Positions 32,885 through 47,177 of a DNA stretch of 64,000 bases are shown here, in pieces (the stretch's first letter is position 1; every line of letters begins with the position of its first letter). The notes beneath the pieces were generated by a model, which saw only the letters and a program-made list of their open reading frames with translations, was not told the DNA's origin and ran no database searches. A program made the translations under genes and the position numbers. The DNA is from Verrucomicrobiaceae bacterium (GTDB taxonomy: Bacteria > Verrucomicrobiota > Verrucomicrobiia > Verrucomicrobiales > Akkermansiaceae). Where the stretch lies: assembly GCA_027491155.1 (NCBI GenBank), contig JAIXWR010000021.1:248001-312000 (forward strand), in the 5' to 3' direction.

Positions 32885-34156
32885 TCACTTCTCCCCGAAG
32901 CAGAACAGGTGCTTGTCGCTGCGCAGCAGCAGACGGCCGTCGACGCTGACCGGGGAAGCGATCACGCCTTCTTCCAGCGCAAACTCTTTGATTTCCTCCA
33001 GGCCCTTGTCCGTGACCTTCCCGCTGATCACCATGCCGTCCTCGCGGACGCAGTAGAGCTGGTCGCCGGCCAGCAGCGGGGAGGCATAATACACCTGCGG
33101 CGCTTTCGGAAGCTGGGTTTCCCAGAGCTTCTTGCCGGTCTTCGCATCGAGGCAGCTCAGCCGCCCGCGGGCCGGGCCGCCGTCCTTGAGCACGTAGACC
33201 TTGCCGTCGTGCAGCACCGGCGTCGCGGCGTCGGTGCCGAGCTTGTCGTCGCGCCAGGCCCAATCCTTGTCGGTCAGCTTGCCCTTGCCATCCAGCTTGA
33301 TGCCGGCGAGCGCGTCGCCGCGCTTGAAGGGGACCACCGCGATCTCGTCGCTCACCACCGCCGAGGCGATCACCCGCTGCATCCCGGCCTTCGTCGGGTT
33401 GAAGCCGCCGCATTCCCAGACCAGCTTGCCGTCCTTGGCATCGTGGCCGGTCAAATGGTCGCCGCCCCAGGTCACGATCAGCTCGGTGCCGCCGACCTTG
33501 ACCACGTGCGGCGTGGTGTAGGAGTCGCCCGATTCCTCGCCGGTCTCGTACTTGCGGTTCGTCTTCCAGATCTCGTTGCCGGTCTTCTTGTCGAGCGAGA
33601 CCAGGTAGGAATCGCCGCCGGTCTGCATCACCGCGATCACCACGTTGCCCGCCGCGAACACCGGCGAGGTGCCCTGATCCCACCAAAGCGTGTCCTTGCC
33701 GTATTTCTGCTGCAGGTTGATCTGCCACAGCGGCTTTCCGTCGAGGTCGACGCAGGCAACGTTGCCGGACTTGTAATAAGACACGACCACCTCGCCGTCG
33801 GTCACCGGCGAGGAATTCGCCGAGCTGCCGACCCGCTGGCCGCGGCCGGGGGTCAGGGCCCCGAAAGTCTTGCGCCACAGCTCCTTGCCCGCGGCGTCGA
33901 AGGCCAGCAGGCCGTCTTCCTCACCGATCGGGCTGGAGACGAAAATCCGGCCGTCCCAGACGATCGGCGTCGAGCAGCCGCGTCCGGGCAGCTCGGTTTT
34001 CCACAACAGTTTCCCGGCCAGATCGAGCGGCGGCTGTTTGCCGGTGGCCGCCCCGTTGCTGCCGGGGCCGCGCCACTCGGGCCAGTTCTCCGCCGCCAGC
34101 GGCGTTGCCAGCATTCCCACCATCAACAGGCATTGTCCGAAAAATGATCGCTTCAT
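32885..34156 (-). CDS. Secreted PQQ-binding-like beta-propeller repeat protein
   Basis: A 423-aa secreted protein with a signal peptide (FFGQCLLMVGMLATPLAAE), opening with NWPEWRGPGSNG and followed by beta-propeller blades of the PQQ-like (BamB/quinoprotein-fold) type: LLWKTELPGRGCSTPIVWDG, LWRKTF, LWQINL, IWKTN, LVWEC and LWETQLP recur about 45-60 residues apart. The family is common in Verrucomicrobia and Planctomycetes and is mostly uncharacterised; the residues that bind PQQ cannot be confirmed, so a scaffold role is equally possible. The ATG at 34156 starts the signal peptide. It is divergent from a PQQ sugar dehydrogenase gene (131-nt gap). Confidence 0.85.
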   Translation of the reverse strand: MKRSFFGQCLLMVGMLATPLAAENWPEWRGPGSNGAATGKQPPLDLAGKLLWKTELPGRGCSTPIVWDGRIFVSSPIGEEDGLLAFDAAGKELWRKTFGALTPGRGQRVGSSANSSPVTDGEVVVSYYKSGNVACVDLDGKPLWQINLQQKYGKDTLWWDQGTSPVFAAGNVVIAVMQTGGDSYLVSLDKKTGNEIWKTNRKYETGEESGDSYTTPHVVKVGGTELIVTWGGDHLTGHDAKDGKLVWECGGFNPTKAGMQRVIASAVVSDEIAVVPFKRGDALAGIKLDGKGKLTDKDWAWRDDKLGTDAATPVLHDGKVYVLKDGGPARGRLSCLDAKTGKKLWETQLPKAPQVYYASPLLAGDQLYCVREDGMVISGKVTDKGLEEIKEFALEEGVIASPVSVDGRLLLRSDKHLFCFGEK

Positions 34157-34248
34157 CAGGCGTCCATACGCCACGAAGTTGCGGCATCGCACAAGCAGAT
34201 TGAGGCGCGGACCGGCCGGAAATCCCGGCCCTGCCGCGCGTCCGCCGC

Positions 34249-34276
34249 TTGAATTCCCCGCGGCGGCCCTTATGGA
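34249..34276 (+). promoter_or_regulatory. Predicted promoter, TTGAAT-16-TATGGA
   Basis: TTGAAT (34249-34254) and TATGGA (34271-34276) are 16 nt apart. The -10 box covers the upstream ATG (34276) and ends 11 nt before the ATG at 34288, which favours 34288 as the start of the next gene. Confidence 0.4.
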
Positions 34277-34287
34277 TGCACCCACTC

Positions 34288-35712
34288 ATGACCCGCGCGC
34301 TCCTTTTCGCCCCGCTCCTCACCACCGTCGCCCTCGCGGCGGAAGGACCCGATTACTCGCGAATGAAGACGGAGCAGGTCTTCGAACAGCTTTGCTCGAG
34401 CTGCCACGGCAAGGACCTCTCCGGCGGGCTCGGCGGCTCGCTGGTCGACGGCGAATGGAAGCACGGCGGCAGCGACGACGAGATCCTGAAGTCGATCAAG
34501 GAAGGCAACGCCCAGCTCGGCATGACGGCTTTCAAGACGGTCCTCGACGACCGCCAGATCCGCTCGCTGGTCATCCACATCCGTGAAAAGGAGAAGCAGG
34601 CGAAGGAAAAGGGCATGGCCTTTCCGAAGCCCGAGCCGGGCAAGGTCACCACGACGCAGCACGAGAACTACAAGATCGAGATGCTGGTCGAGGAAGGCCT
34701 GAAGAGCCCCTGGGCGATCGCTTTCCTGCCCGACGGCCGCAAGCTGGTCACCGAAAAGGCCGGGCGGCTGCGGGTCATCGATGCCTCCGGCAAGCTGCAA
34801 AAGGAGCCGGTGAAAAACACGCCGAAGGTCCTCGAGCACGGCCAGGGCGGCCTGATGGAAGTCGCCGTCCACCCGGACTACGAAAAGAACGGCTGGATCT
34901 ACCTCGGCTACTCCGACGGCACCCGCGAGAACGGCAAGCCGAAGACCATCACCACCTACGTCCGCGGCAAACTCAAGGACGGCGAGTGGACCGGCCAGGA
35001 GCTGATCTGGAAGGCCGACGACAAATTCTACACCGACGCCGGCGTCCACTTCGGCACCCGGCTGGTCTTCGACGGCAAGGGCCACATCCTTTTCCCGGTC
35101 GGCGAGCGCGGCGGCTGGCACGAGGCCCAGGACGTCGCCAATGCCAAGGGCAAGATCTACCGACTGCACGAGGACGGCCGCGTGCCGGACGACAATCCGA
35201 AGTTCGACGGCAAGACGCCCGTCCCAGGCCTCTGGTCGTACGGCCACCGCAACCCGCAAGGCCTTGACATCGATCCGCGCGACGGCTCGGTCTGGAGCAC
35301 CGAGCACGGCCCGCGCGGCGGCGACGAACTCAACCTCGTGTTGCCGGGCCACAACTACGGCTGGCCGGTCATCACCTACGGCATGAATTACGACGGCACG
35401 CCGATCACCGGAAAGACCCACGAGGAAGGCATGGACCAGCCGGTCATCTATTGGCAGCCCAGCATCGCCACCTGCGGGCTGTCGTTCTACCGCGGCGACA
35501 AGTTCCCGAAGTGGAAGAACGACCTCTTTGTCGGCGCCCTCGCCCAGCAGGAAATCCGCCGCCTGCGGATCGTCGACCAGAAGGTCGTCGAACAGGAAGT
35601 CGTGCTGAAAAACATCGGCCGCGTCCGCGATGTGACCGACGCGCCCGATGGCTTCATCTACGTCATCCTCAACGGCCCCGACCGCGTGGTCCGGCTGGTG
35701 CCGGCGGAGTAG
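34288..35712 (+). CDS. Cytochrome c-fused PQQ-dependent sugar dehydrogenase
   Basis: A 474-aa secreted protein. A signal peptide (RALLFAPLLTTVALAA) is followed by a class I cytochrome c domain with CSSCH (Cys36, Cys39, His40; Met ligand probably in LGMTAF) and then, from about residue 120, a six-bladed propeller of the soluble aldose-sugar dehydrogenase family (LKSPWAIAFLPDGRKLVTEK, GHRNPQGLDIDP, HGPRGGDELN, NYGWPVITYG). These enzymes oxidise aldose sugars in the periplasm with PQQ; here electrons could pass straight to the fused haem. The start was chosen from the promoter position. It is divergent from the PQQ-propeller gene. Confidence 0.88.
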   Translation: MTRALLFAPLLTTVALAAEGPDYSRMKTEQVFEQLCSSCHGKDLSGGLGGSLVDGEWKHGGSDDEILKSIKEGNAQLGMTAFKTVLDDRQIRSLVIHIREKEKQAKEKGMAFPKPEPGKVTTTQHENYKIEMLVEEGLKSPWAIAFLPDGRKLVTEKAGRLRVIDASGKLQKEPVKNTPKVLEHGQGGLMEVAVHPDYEKNGWIYLGYSDGTRENGKPKTITTYVRGKLKDGEWTGQELIWKADDKFYTDAGVHFGTRLVFDGKGHILFPVGERGGWHEAQDVANAKGKIYRLHEDGRVPDDNPKFDGKTPVPGLWSYGHRNPQGLDIDPRDGSVWSTEHGPRGGDELNLVLPGHNYGWPVITYGMNYDGTPITGKTHEEGMDQPVIYWQPSIATCGLSFYRGDKFPKWKNDLFVGALAQQEIRRLRIVDQKVVEQEVVLKNIGRVRDVTDAPDGFIYVILNGPDRVVRLVPAE

Positions 35713-35759
35713 CGCGGCACGCTTCCGGCAGCCCGGGTCATCCCACCGCTCCGGAACTC

Positions 35760-35788
35760 TTGCCATCCCATCCGCCCTGACTTAGTTT
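35760..35788 (+). promoter_or_regulatory. Predicted promoter, TTGCCA-17-TAGTTT
   Basis: TTGCCA (35760-35765) and TAGTTT (35783-35788) are 17 nt apart, with 6 nt from the -10 box to the antitoxin ATG at 35795. Confidence 0.55.
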
Positions 35789-35794
35789 CCCGCC

Positions 35795-36034
35795 ATGATC
35801 GCCAGGGAGGCCTTGATCGATGAAATCAAAACCGCACCGGAATCGCTGGTGCGCGAAACCTACGATTTCATCCTGTTTCTCAAACGGCGGAGGTCTCTGG
35901 AGCGTAAGGATGACGAGCCGAAGCCGGTCGACGCCAGACCTGACTTTCTGGCACGCCAGCAAGCATTGTTCGGGAGCCGGGTGTTGCCCGACTCGCAGGT
36001 CATTCTGGATGAACTGCGAGCCGAGCGCTTCTGA
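35795..36034 (+). CDS. DUF2281-like antitoxin of a PIN toxin pair
   Basis: A 79-aa protein with an N-terminal helix pair typical of the DUF2281 antitoxin family (ALIDEIKTAPESLVRETYDFILFLKRR), and a C-terminal charged tail (LFGSRVLPDSQVILDELRAERF) that would wrap the toxin. It is the first gene of a two-gene toxin-antitoxin operon: its stop overlaps the toxin start as TGATG. It should neutralise the PIN ribonuclease and probably represses its own promoter. Confidence 0.75.
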   Translation: MIAREALIDEIKTAPESLVRETYDFILFLKRRRSLERKDDEPKPVDARPDFLARQQALFGSRVLPDSQVILDELRAERF

Positions 36035-36465
36035 TGCGCTACTTCGACACCGGTGTCCTGCTGAAGCTCTATCTTCCGGAACCTCGTGCCGCTGAGGCGG
36101 TGTCCTTCGTGAATGCCAGCCCCGGCAAGCCGCCGGTCAATCTTCTCCACGAACTTGAGATGCGCTCCGCCCTGCGGCAAAAAGCCGGCCGCGGCGAATT
36201 GACCCAAATCGAGTGCGAAACATTGATCGCCCAGGTGGAATCCGACCTCACCGCTTCCGTACATGAGCGGGTGACCGTTTCCTGGCCGGATGTCTTCGCC
36301 ACGGCGGAATCTCTTTCTGCCGCTCACGGAATCAGCACCCTTTGCCGCTCGCTTGACACGCTGCATGTGGCTTTGGCACTGGAGCTTGGGGCAACGGAAT
36401 TTTGCACCTTCGATCTCCGGCAGGCTCGCATGGCTGCAGCCGCAGGACTGAATGTCATCCCTTGA
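36034..36465 (+). CDS. VapC-like PIN-domain ribonuclease toxin
   Basis: A 143-aa PIN-domain protein. The acidic catalytic set is complete: Asp5 (RYFDTGVLLKLY), Glu40/Glu42 (LLHELEM), Asp108 (RSLDTLHVA) and Asp127 (CTFDLRQ). VapC-type toxins cleave tRNA or other RNA in the cytoplasm using Mg/Mn. The start overlaps the antitoxin stop by one base, so the pair is translationally coupled. Unlike the two other toxin-antitoxin relics in the window, this one looks intact. Confidence 0.87.
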   Translation: MRYFDTGVLLKLYLPEPRAAEAVSFVNASPGKPPVNLLHELEMRSALRQKAGRGELTQIECETLIAQVESDLTASVHERVTVSWPDVFATAESLSAAHGISTLCRSLDTLHVALALELGATEFCTFDLRQARMAAAAGLNVIP

Positions 36466-36584
36466 CTTCGCAGCGACCCTTTTCCTGAAGGGAAGAACGA
36501 TGTTTTCGCCTGAACCCCCGCAGGTTCGCCTCGTTTCTATACCGACTTCATCATACCTTCACACCCCCACAGCATCCCGTCTCC

Positions 36585-37934
36585 GTGGAACCGTCCTTAA
36601 CCCCGATCCCGCCGGAACCCAAAAAGCCCTTCGCGCCGTGGGTGTGGCTCCCCTTCCTGTCCGGGATCGGGGCGCTCGCCGCACTGGTGGCCGCGAGCCT
36701 TGTTTTCCCCGGCTGGCTGGTAATTCAGGAAGCTTGCCTCGTGGGCTTCGCGCTCGTTGTCGGCTACTTTCTGGTCCAGACCATCGCCCGTCTCGCCGCC
36801 AAACGCTGGCGCGGCGCCTTGTTCGCGTTCCTTCGTTTGGCCACACTGGCGGCACTCGTCATTCCGACGATGGGCCTGCTCTTGATCTCCTCGTTCTTCG
36901 GCCCCTCCGAAGACGGTTTCGCCGACCATCTCACGATCCCGGAAGGCATCGAGATCGCCGAGCCGGAAAGTGACGCGGCCGGGGAATGGAGTGATGCGGG
37001 CTCGAAAGGAACGGACGCCATGCAGCTTGCGGTGAAAGCCGCGCTCCGGGCTCCGGGGGGCAGCGATCCTTCGTTCGCGCCCTCGATGCCGTCGCTGCGC
37101 CGTGCGTCGACCGACCATCCCGCCGAGTTCCGCGCTTACGTCGAAGCCTCGCCCGATTGGCATGTATTCATCGAGCAGGGCAATCATTTCGCCGCGCGCC
37201 GGTGGAGCTACGGCGGCGAACCGCGGGATACACTCCACGGCTACATCTCGGACTTCGGCGGCGAGGCATCCTTCCAAACACGCACGCTCCTCTGCCTCGA
37301 CCGCAAGCAGTGGAGCCGCTACGATGTCCAGCATGTGGCAGAAGGATTCTCCCCGGTCTTCCCGGAGATGTCCGAGGGAAACCGGATGCACGAAAGCCGC
37401 GTGATGATCGAATGCGGCGGCGTTTGGGTGGAGATCCTGGAGCAATCCAAGGCGCTCGAGCGAAGAGTCATCAAGGCGTCGATCGCGACCCTGGAAGCCG
37501 AATTTGTAGAGTTCCTGAAAGACCCGCCGGCCGCCGTCAAACAGGCGCAGGGGCGGGCGCGCGACCTCGCCCTCCGGCTCGGCGGTGAAAGCCAGGAGCC
37601 CTTCCGATTGCTGGAAGGCATGCAGCCGGGGATCTACGGCGTGGCGTATTCACTCAATCCCGGCGAAGCGGGTGCGGTTTACCTCAAGGCTTTCGAAGTG
37701 ACCCAAGGCACCCCGCTTTCCGAGGACGATGTCGAAGGTTCGTCGGAAACCCGCATGACCTGGTCGTCCGATCCCACCGAGAAGTTCGGGGCCAAATCCG
37801 GCTTCACGATCTACGAGGGCGACTGGGGCAAACCCTACGCGGCCCGCTTTGAAGTCTGGTTCAAGCCGGATTCCAAAGGTCCCGAGCGGAAATTGGCGGA
37901 GAGAATCTACAAGATCGAAGGTTGGCAGCGCTAG
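36585..37934 (+). CDS. Integral membrane protein with large extracytoplasmic domain, function unknown
   Basis: A 449-aa protein. After a Pro-rich cytoplasmic start there are three to four TM segments in the first 120 residues (WLPFLSGIGALAALVAASLV, EACLVGFALVVGYFLVQTI, LATLAALVIPTMGLLLISSF). A soluble part of about 330 residues follows, with the strands YVEASPDWHVFIEQGNHFAA and GVAYSLNPGEAGAVYLKAFEV. I recognise no domain. The start is GTG at 36585, as no ATG precedes the first TM. It stands alone, 119 nt after the toxin gene, and ends 102 nt before the Fur-like gene. Confidence 0.65.
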   Translation: MEPSLTPIPPEPKKPFAPWVWLPFLSGIGALAALVAASLVFPGWLVIQEACLVGFALVVGYFLVQTIARLAAKRWRGALFAFLRLATLAALVIPTMGLLLISSFFGPSEDGFADHLTIPEGIEIAEPESDAAGEWSDAGSKGTDAMQLAVKAALRAPGGSDPSFAPSMPSLRRASTDHPAEFRAYVEASPDWHVFIEQGNHFAARRWSYGGEPRDTLHGYISDFGGEASFQTRTLLCLDRKQWSRYDVQHVAEGFSPVFPEMSEGNRMHESRVMIECGGVWVEILEQSKALERRVIKASIATLEAEFVEFLKDPPAAVKQAQGRARDLALRLGGESQEPFRLLEGMQPGIYGVAYSLNPGEAGAVYLKAFEVTQGTPLSEDDVEGSSETRMTWSSDPTEKFGAKSGFTIYEGDWGKPYAARFEVWFKPDSKGPERKLAERIYKIEGWQR

Positions 37935-37996
37935 AGGCCCGGCCATGCTTCCTACGGCCTTCCAAAGCAGTTTAGGAATAGAAATTAGAATTATTC

Positions 37997-38024
37997 TTGC
38001 ACGGTCGGTGCTCAGGGCTAGCTT
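37997..38024 (+). promoter_or_regulatory. Predicted promoter of the Fur-like gene and suf cluster, TTGCAC-16-TAGCTT
   Basis: TTGCAC (37997-38002) and TAGCTT (38019-38024) are 16 nt apart, 12 nt before the ATG at 38037. Just upstream an AT-rich stretch contains AGAATTATTCT, an 11-nt palindrome (37987-37997) that could be the regulator's own site. This is the only AT-rich block of the neighbourhood. Confidence 0.5.
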
Positions 38025-38036
38025 CCGCCGCCCCTT

Positions 38037-38471
38037 ATGGTTACCCGATCGTCAGACCACGGCCCCGACGCCTCGCCGGACATGCCCGCCGAGATTTCCG
38101 GCCTGCGCATGACGCGCCAGCGCTGGGAAGTCTATCGCCTCCTGATGGAGCAGCGCGACCACCCGACCGCGAACGACGTCTTCATCCGCATCAAGGACCG
38201 CCTGCCGAACATCTCGCTGGCCACCGTTTACAACTGCCTCGAGGCCCTCGTGCAGCACGGCGTCATCCGCCAGGTGAATTTCGAGCGCGAGTCGTCCCGC
38301 TTCTGCCCGAATCTCGAGGAACACGGCCATTTCCACGACAAGCGCAGCGGCACCATCCACGACGTGACCTTCAAGCCCGGCGTCAACCTGGCCGACGTGC
38401 TCAACCTGCCGCCCGGCACCCTGATCACCGACATCGAGATCACCCTCCGCGGCGAACTTCCCGTTTCCTGA
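38037..38471 (+). CDS. Fur-family regulator beside the suf genes
   Basis: A 144-aa Fur-family transcription factor. The winged-helix part (about 20-85) has MTRQRWEVYRLLM, HPTANDVFIRI and the recognition helix SLATVYNCLEALVQHGVI. The dimerisation part has EHGHFHD, giving possible metal-binding His residues, but the CxxC pair that holds the structural zinc in Fur and PerR is absent (DKRSG stands in its place). It lies 36 nt upstream of sufC in the same direction, so it probably regulates Fe-S cluster synthesis in response to iron or redox state. A role like that of SufR or IscR is inferred. Confidence 0.88.
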   Translation: MVTRSSDHGPDASPDMPAEISGLRMTRQRWEVYRLLMEQRDHPTANDVFIRIKDRLPNISLATVYNCLEALVQHGVIRQVNFERESSRFCPNLEEHGHFHDKRSGTIHDVTFKPGVNLADVLNLPPGTLITDIEITLRGELPVS

Positions 38472-38507
38472 AATCGACCCTCTTCAATCTTCAATCGGCA
38501 ATTCCCC

Positions 38508-39266
<759 letters not shown>

Positions 39267-39331
39267 CCTCCAGTCGCTCCCCCGACACGGTCTTTCCCTG
39301 ATCCCTGATCACTCGGCACTTCTCCAATCCC

Positions 39332-40768
<1,437 letters not shown>

Positions 40769-40807
40769 TCGACCCGTCACGTTTCAACTCTCACCTTCAC
40801 TCCTTCG

Positions 40808-42118
40808 ATGCCCGCCGTGCTCGAACATCCCGCTTCCCTCCTCGATTCCGCCCCGGAGACTCCCGCCGCGTTCCCCGCCTGGTTCGCGGAACGCCAGTGC
40901 GCCGCCTGGCAGCGCTTCCTCGATCTGCCCACCCCGAAGCGCGGCCATGAAATGTGGCGCTTCTCGTCGTTCAAGCAGCTCGATTTCTCCGCCTTTGCCA
41001 GGAGCGCCGACGTCTCGCAGTCCACCTCCTTGGTCCAGCGATCGACTGCCCTCGAATCCCCCGCCGCGAAGTTCGTCTTCGCCAACGACGAACTCCTCCA
41101 CTCGGAATCCAAGCTCCCCGACGGCGTCCTCTGCCTGCCGCTGGCCGAGGCCCTGGTCTCGCACGGGGACCTCGTCCGCTCCCACTTCATGAAGCAGGAC
41201 ACCCGCCTCGGCTCCGCCAAGTGGACCGCGCTTCACGAAGCCAATCTGAGCAACGGCCTCTTCGTCCACGTCCCGGCCAACGTCGAGATCGACGGAACCA
41301 TCGAGGTCTTCCACTGGCTGTCCGGCGAGAACACCGCGATCTTCCCGCACACCCTGGTCATCACCGGCGCGAACTCGAAGGTCCGCGTGGTCGACTACTT
41401 CCAGTCCGCCAACGACCGCGACCCCGGCCTCTGCATCGCCGTCAACGACCTGATCGCCGGCCCCGGCTCGAAGCTCGACTACCTCGCGATCCAGGCCTTC
41501 AACGAGAAGACCAAGGTCATCCAGGTCAACGAGACCGGCGTGGCCAGGGACGCGTCCGCCACCGGCTTCATCCTCAACACCGGCGCCGCCTGGGCCCGCA
41601 ACGAATCGCTCAGCCGCCTCGAGGGCGAGGGCTCCCGCTCTGACATGCTTTCGGTCAGCGTTCCCGCCCGCGAGCAGGAGTACGACCAGCGCACCTTCCA
41701 GCACCACGTTTCGCCCGGTGCCTACAGCGACCTGCTTTACAAGAACTCGCTCTACGATACCTCTCGTACCATTTTCTCCGGCCTGATCTTCGTCGACGAG
41801 GGCGCGCACCGCACCGACGCCTACCAGACCTGCCGCAACCTCTTCATGAGCGAGGACGCCGAAGCCAACTCGATGCCCGGTCTGGAGATCAACGCCGACG
41901 ACGTGAAGTGCTCCCACGGCAGCACCAGCGCGGCGATCAGCGACGAGGAGATCTTCTACCTCCGCGCCCGCGGCATCGATCCGGTCCGCGCCCGCCAGCT
42001 CATCGCCCGCGGTTTCTCGGTGGAGGTCATCGAGCGCCTCGGCGACGAGAAGGTCGAGGAGATGGTGCTGCGCTTCCTCGACGACAAGTTCTCGCACATC
42101 GCCAGCGGCGGGGCCTAG
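40808..42118 (+). CDS. sufD: Fe-S cluster assembly protein SufD
   Basis: A 436-aa partner of SufB, sharing the beta-helix fold. It has the N-terminal helical part (AWQRFLDLPTPKRGHEMWRF), the core ANLSNGLFVHVPANVEIDGTI, and the C-terminal KCSHGSTSAAISDEEIFYLRARGI with the conserved Cys-x-His pair (His equivalent to H360 of E. coli SufD). It is the last gene of the cluster, followed by a GC-rich hairpin at 42122-42138 without a U-tract; the next gene converges on it. Confidence 0.95.
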   Translation: MPAVLEHPASLLDSAPETPAAFPAWFAERQCAAWQRFLDLPTPKRGHEMWRFSSFKQLDFSAFARSADVSQSTSLVQRSTALESPAAKFVFANDELLHSESKLPDGVLCLPLAEALVSHGDLVRSHFMKQDTRLGSAKWTALHEANLSNGLFVHVPANVEIDGTIEVFHWLSGENTAIFPHTLVITGANSKVRVVDYFQSANDRDPGLCIAVNDLIAGPGSKLDYLAIQAFNEKTKVIQVNETGVARDASATGFILNTGAAWARNESLSRLEGEGSRSDMLSVSVPAREQEYDQRTFQHHVSPGAYSDLLYKNSLYDTSRTIFSGLIFVDEGAHRTDAYQTCRNLFMSEDAEANSMPGLEINADDVKCSHGSTSAAISDEEIFYLRARGIDPVRARQLIARGFSVEVIERLGDEKVEEMVLRFLDDKFSHIASGGA

Positions 42119-42152
42119 CACGCGGCGGATCGCGCCGCCGCCGTCCGATCGA

Positions 42153-43028
42153 TCACCGGCCTTTCTCTCCCGCCAGGACGAAGGTGTCGGAGTCCGCTCG
42201 CCAGCGCAGGTCGAGGGTTTTGACGTCGCGGCCCTCGCCTTCGCCGATCAGGCATTCGACGGAGAACGCGAGTTCCTTTCCTGCCCACTCGCCGAAGGTG
42301 GTGTCGGAAACGACCGGTTCGGTCGTGGCACCCGTTTCTTTCTTCAGGAACTCCTGCAGTTCGTCGGCTCCGAAAGGTCGCAAGCCGCCCTCGGGTCGCC
42401 ACACCCACAGCAGGGTGGGCCGCCGGAAGATCACGATCTCGAGGGCGACCATTTCCTCCGCCGGATGCCAGTGGACGCACGGCGCGACCGGTTCGTTGCC
42501 GTAGGCGGGAAGGAACATCCCCTCGACGCCGGCACCGAGCAATTCTTCGGTGCCATTGCGGCTGTCGATCAGGCAGGGCTTGCCACTCCGTTCGTAAATC
42601 ACCCACCGCTTTCCGGGACTCCGGCCGAACATGTCGTTGTCGTAGCTCCGCGCCACCAGCCCGATGGCACGGCGGGTCATGTTGACGACGTCGGTTTCGG
42701 CGGAACCGAGATTCGCTTCGAGCGCCTTGATGTAGCGGCTCCTTTCACCCGGGGGAATCTGCCACCAACGGCTGCCGATCGCCCGGGCGGCCTTGCGCCG
42801 CACGGAGTTCCCGGGGGATTGCAGCATCGGAAGACAGGCCGCCGGAATGCGCGGATCGAGCGAGGTCGCGATCCCGTCGAGGGCCGCGAGCTGTTCTTCG
42901 GGCGCGACCTCGGGGACCAGTTTCGCGAGCAAATCCCCGACGGCCCTGGCTTCGTCCGCACGCAGGTTGCACGCGCCGAATAGCACCAGCAGTCCGGCCG
43001 CCATCCGAAAGGACCATCGATTTGCCAT
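42153..43028 (-). CDS. Secreted HEAT-like protein of unknown function
   Basis: A protein of about 291 aa with an N-terminal signal (FRMAAGLLVLFGACNLRADE). FGAC could be a weak lipobox, so it may be a lipoprotein. Residues about 30-130 are HEAT-like helical repeats (LDPRIPAACLPMLQSPGNSVRRKAARAIG). The C-terminal half is beta-rich and contains WHPAEEMVALEIVIFRRPTLLWVWRPEGG; I recognise no catalytic motif. I used the ATG at 43028; the upstream ATG at 43040 is also in frame and would add four residues. It converges on sufD. Confidence 0.65.
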   Translation of the reverse strand: MANRWSFRMAAGLLVLFGACNLRADEARAVGDLLAKLVPEVAPEEQLAALDGIATSLDPRIPAACLPMLQSPGNSVRRKAARAIGSRWWQIPPGERSRYIKALEANLGSAETDVVNMTRRAIGLVARSYDNDMFGRSPGKRWVIYERSGKPCLIDSRNGTEELLGAGVEGMFLPAYGNEPVAPCVHWHPAEEMVALEIVIFRRPTLLWVWRPEGGLRPFGADELQEFLKKETGATTEPVVSDTTFGEWAGKELAFSVECLIGEGEGRDVKTLDLRWRADSDTFVLAGEKGR

Positions 43029-43195
43029 TGGCCGGACCATGATCCGGCTCCATGCGCCGTGGCAAGCCCCCCGTTCGGCGGTTCAGGTCGCCGGGGCCCC
43101 GCAAGAAGCCGGAAAACCATCGTTTGACAAATCACCCGCGCTCCGGATCGTGGCACGGCAAGCGCGCGGTGGAAATCCGCCGCCTTCCTGAAACC

Positions 43196-43540
43196 ATGAT
43201 TGCAGCCGAAGAGCGCTATCGTCCCTCCGCGTGGATCCCCTGGGTCCTTGCGCTGGTGGCGCTGGTCGGCGGCCACGTGGTGCTGCCGGACCTGGCTCAG
43301 GGAAGGAAAGGCCGGAGCCCGGATGCGTGCAGCCTGACCCAGGCTTCGGCCGATGCCCCCGGTGCGGATGCCCAGCCGCAGGGCGGGGTGCTCCTGGTGC
43401 CGCAGGGAGACGGTGGCTTCAGGGTGGCGCTGCCTCCGCCGGTTTTGTTGGAGATCGATCGGCAAGGGTTTTTCCCCCTGATCGCCGGTGGTCGTGGATC
43501 GGTGCAGGGACGTGCCCCGCCAGGGCTTTGCCACGCCTGA
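43196..43540 (+). CDS. Small membrane-anchored protein upstream of secA
   Basis: A 114-aa protein with one TM segment near the N-terminus (WIPWVLALVALVGGHVVLP, about 13-31) and a Gly/Ala/Pro-rich extracytoplasmic tail ending in QGRAPPGLCHA. There is no recognisable domain. It starts at the ATG at 43196, 36-40 nt after a TTGACA-like -35 box (43124-43129) and its poor -10. It lies 234 nt before secA in the same direction. Its coding quality is moderate, so it could still be spurious. Confidence 0.45.
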   Translation: MIAAEERYRPSAWIPWVLALVALVGGHVVLPDLAQGRKGRSPDACSLTQASADAPGADAQPQGGVLLVPQGDGGFRVALPPPVLLEIDRQGFFPLIAGGRGSVQGRAPPGLCHA

Positions 43541-43774
43541 TGGCGCAGTCTCCCGTGGAAACGGTTCGCCGGTGAGGCGGATCGCCCCCTCCGGTGGTTG
43601 CCGCCGTTGAAATCCCCCGCCGGCAGGGGGGCCGGCGACCCGCTCTCCAAGCGGGTGATTCTCCCGGGTGGCCCCGCTGCGGCCGGCCCGGTTCCGCCTC
43701 ACGGTTCCTTCGCCTTTCACCGTCCCGCCCGGCGCTTTCTTGCCCCGGCCGACGCCCCACCTCATCCACCGATC

Positions 43775-46684
<2,910 letters not shown>

Positions 46685-46702
46685 TCCGGCCCGCGAAGAG
46701 CC

Positions 46703-47026
46703 TTAAAGCCCCAGCAAGTCCTCGATTTCCGACCGCGTCAACGAGCGGTCGCGGTTCTTGTTGGCGGCGTCGAACTTCTTGCCGGCGGTTTCCTTGTCGA
46801 CTTCGCCGGCGAGATGCTCGTCGCGGGTCACCATGCCGTCCTCGTTCTTGTCTTTCTTGTCGAGGAAGTCGTTGACCGCGTCACGCTTCCGTTCGCGCTC
46901 CGCCTTCTCCTTCTTCTTCTGCAGCTCCTCCTGCTTGTCGCGGGCACCATTGCCGCGCTTTTTCTTCTTGGCCTCGACGGGCAGGATCAATGCGGCGAGC
47001 AGCACGAGGATGACGATGGGTTTCAT
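46703..47026 (-). CDS. Small secreted EF-hand protein
   Basis: A 107-aa protein with a signal peptide (IVILVLLAALILPVEA) and a Lys/Arg/Glu-rich helix (residues about 20-50). A canonical EF-hand loop (DKNEDGMVTRDEHL, about 60-73) follows, then a second, less complete one (ANKNRDRSLTRSEIEDLL). It should bind calcium outside the cytoplasm. It converges on secA (18-nt gap) and is divergent from fbaA. Confidence 0.8.
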   Translation of the reverse strand: MKPIVILVLLAALILPVEAKKKKRGNGARDKQEELQKKKEKAERERKRDAVNDFLDKKDKNEDGMVTRDEHLAGEVDKETAGKKFDAANKNRDRSLTRSEIEDLLGL

Positions 47027-47177
47027 GGCCGGGCGATGTCGGACGACGGGGCGATGCCCCTCTCCGTATGACTACCTCTGACAGGAAAACCTGCCGGAAC
47101 ACGCAAAAAGACGGCCGGCCGGATCGGGATGCCCGCTGGCACGGCTCCTGCGTACTTCCCGGTGACCCGCTCCGGCC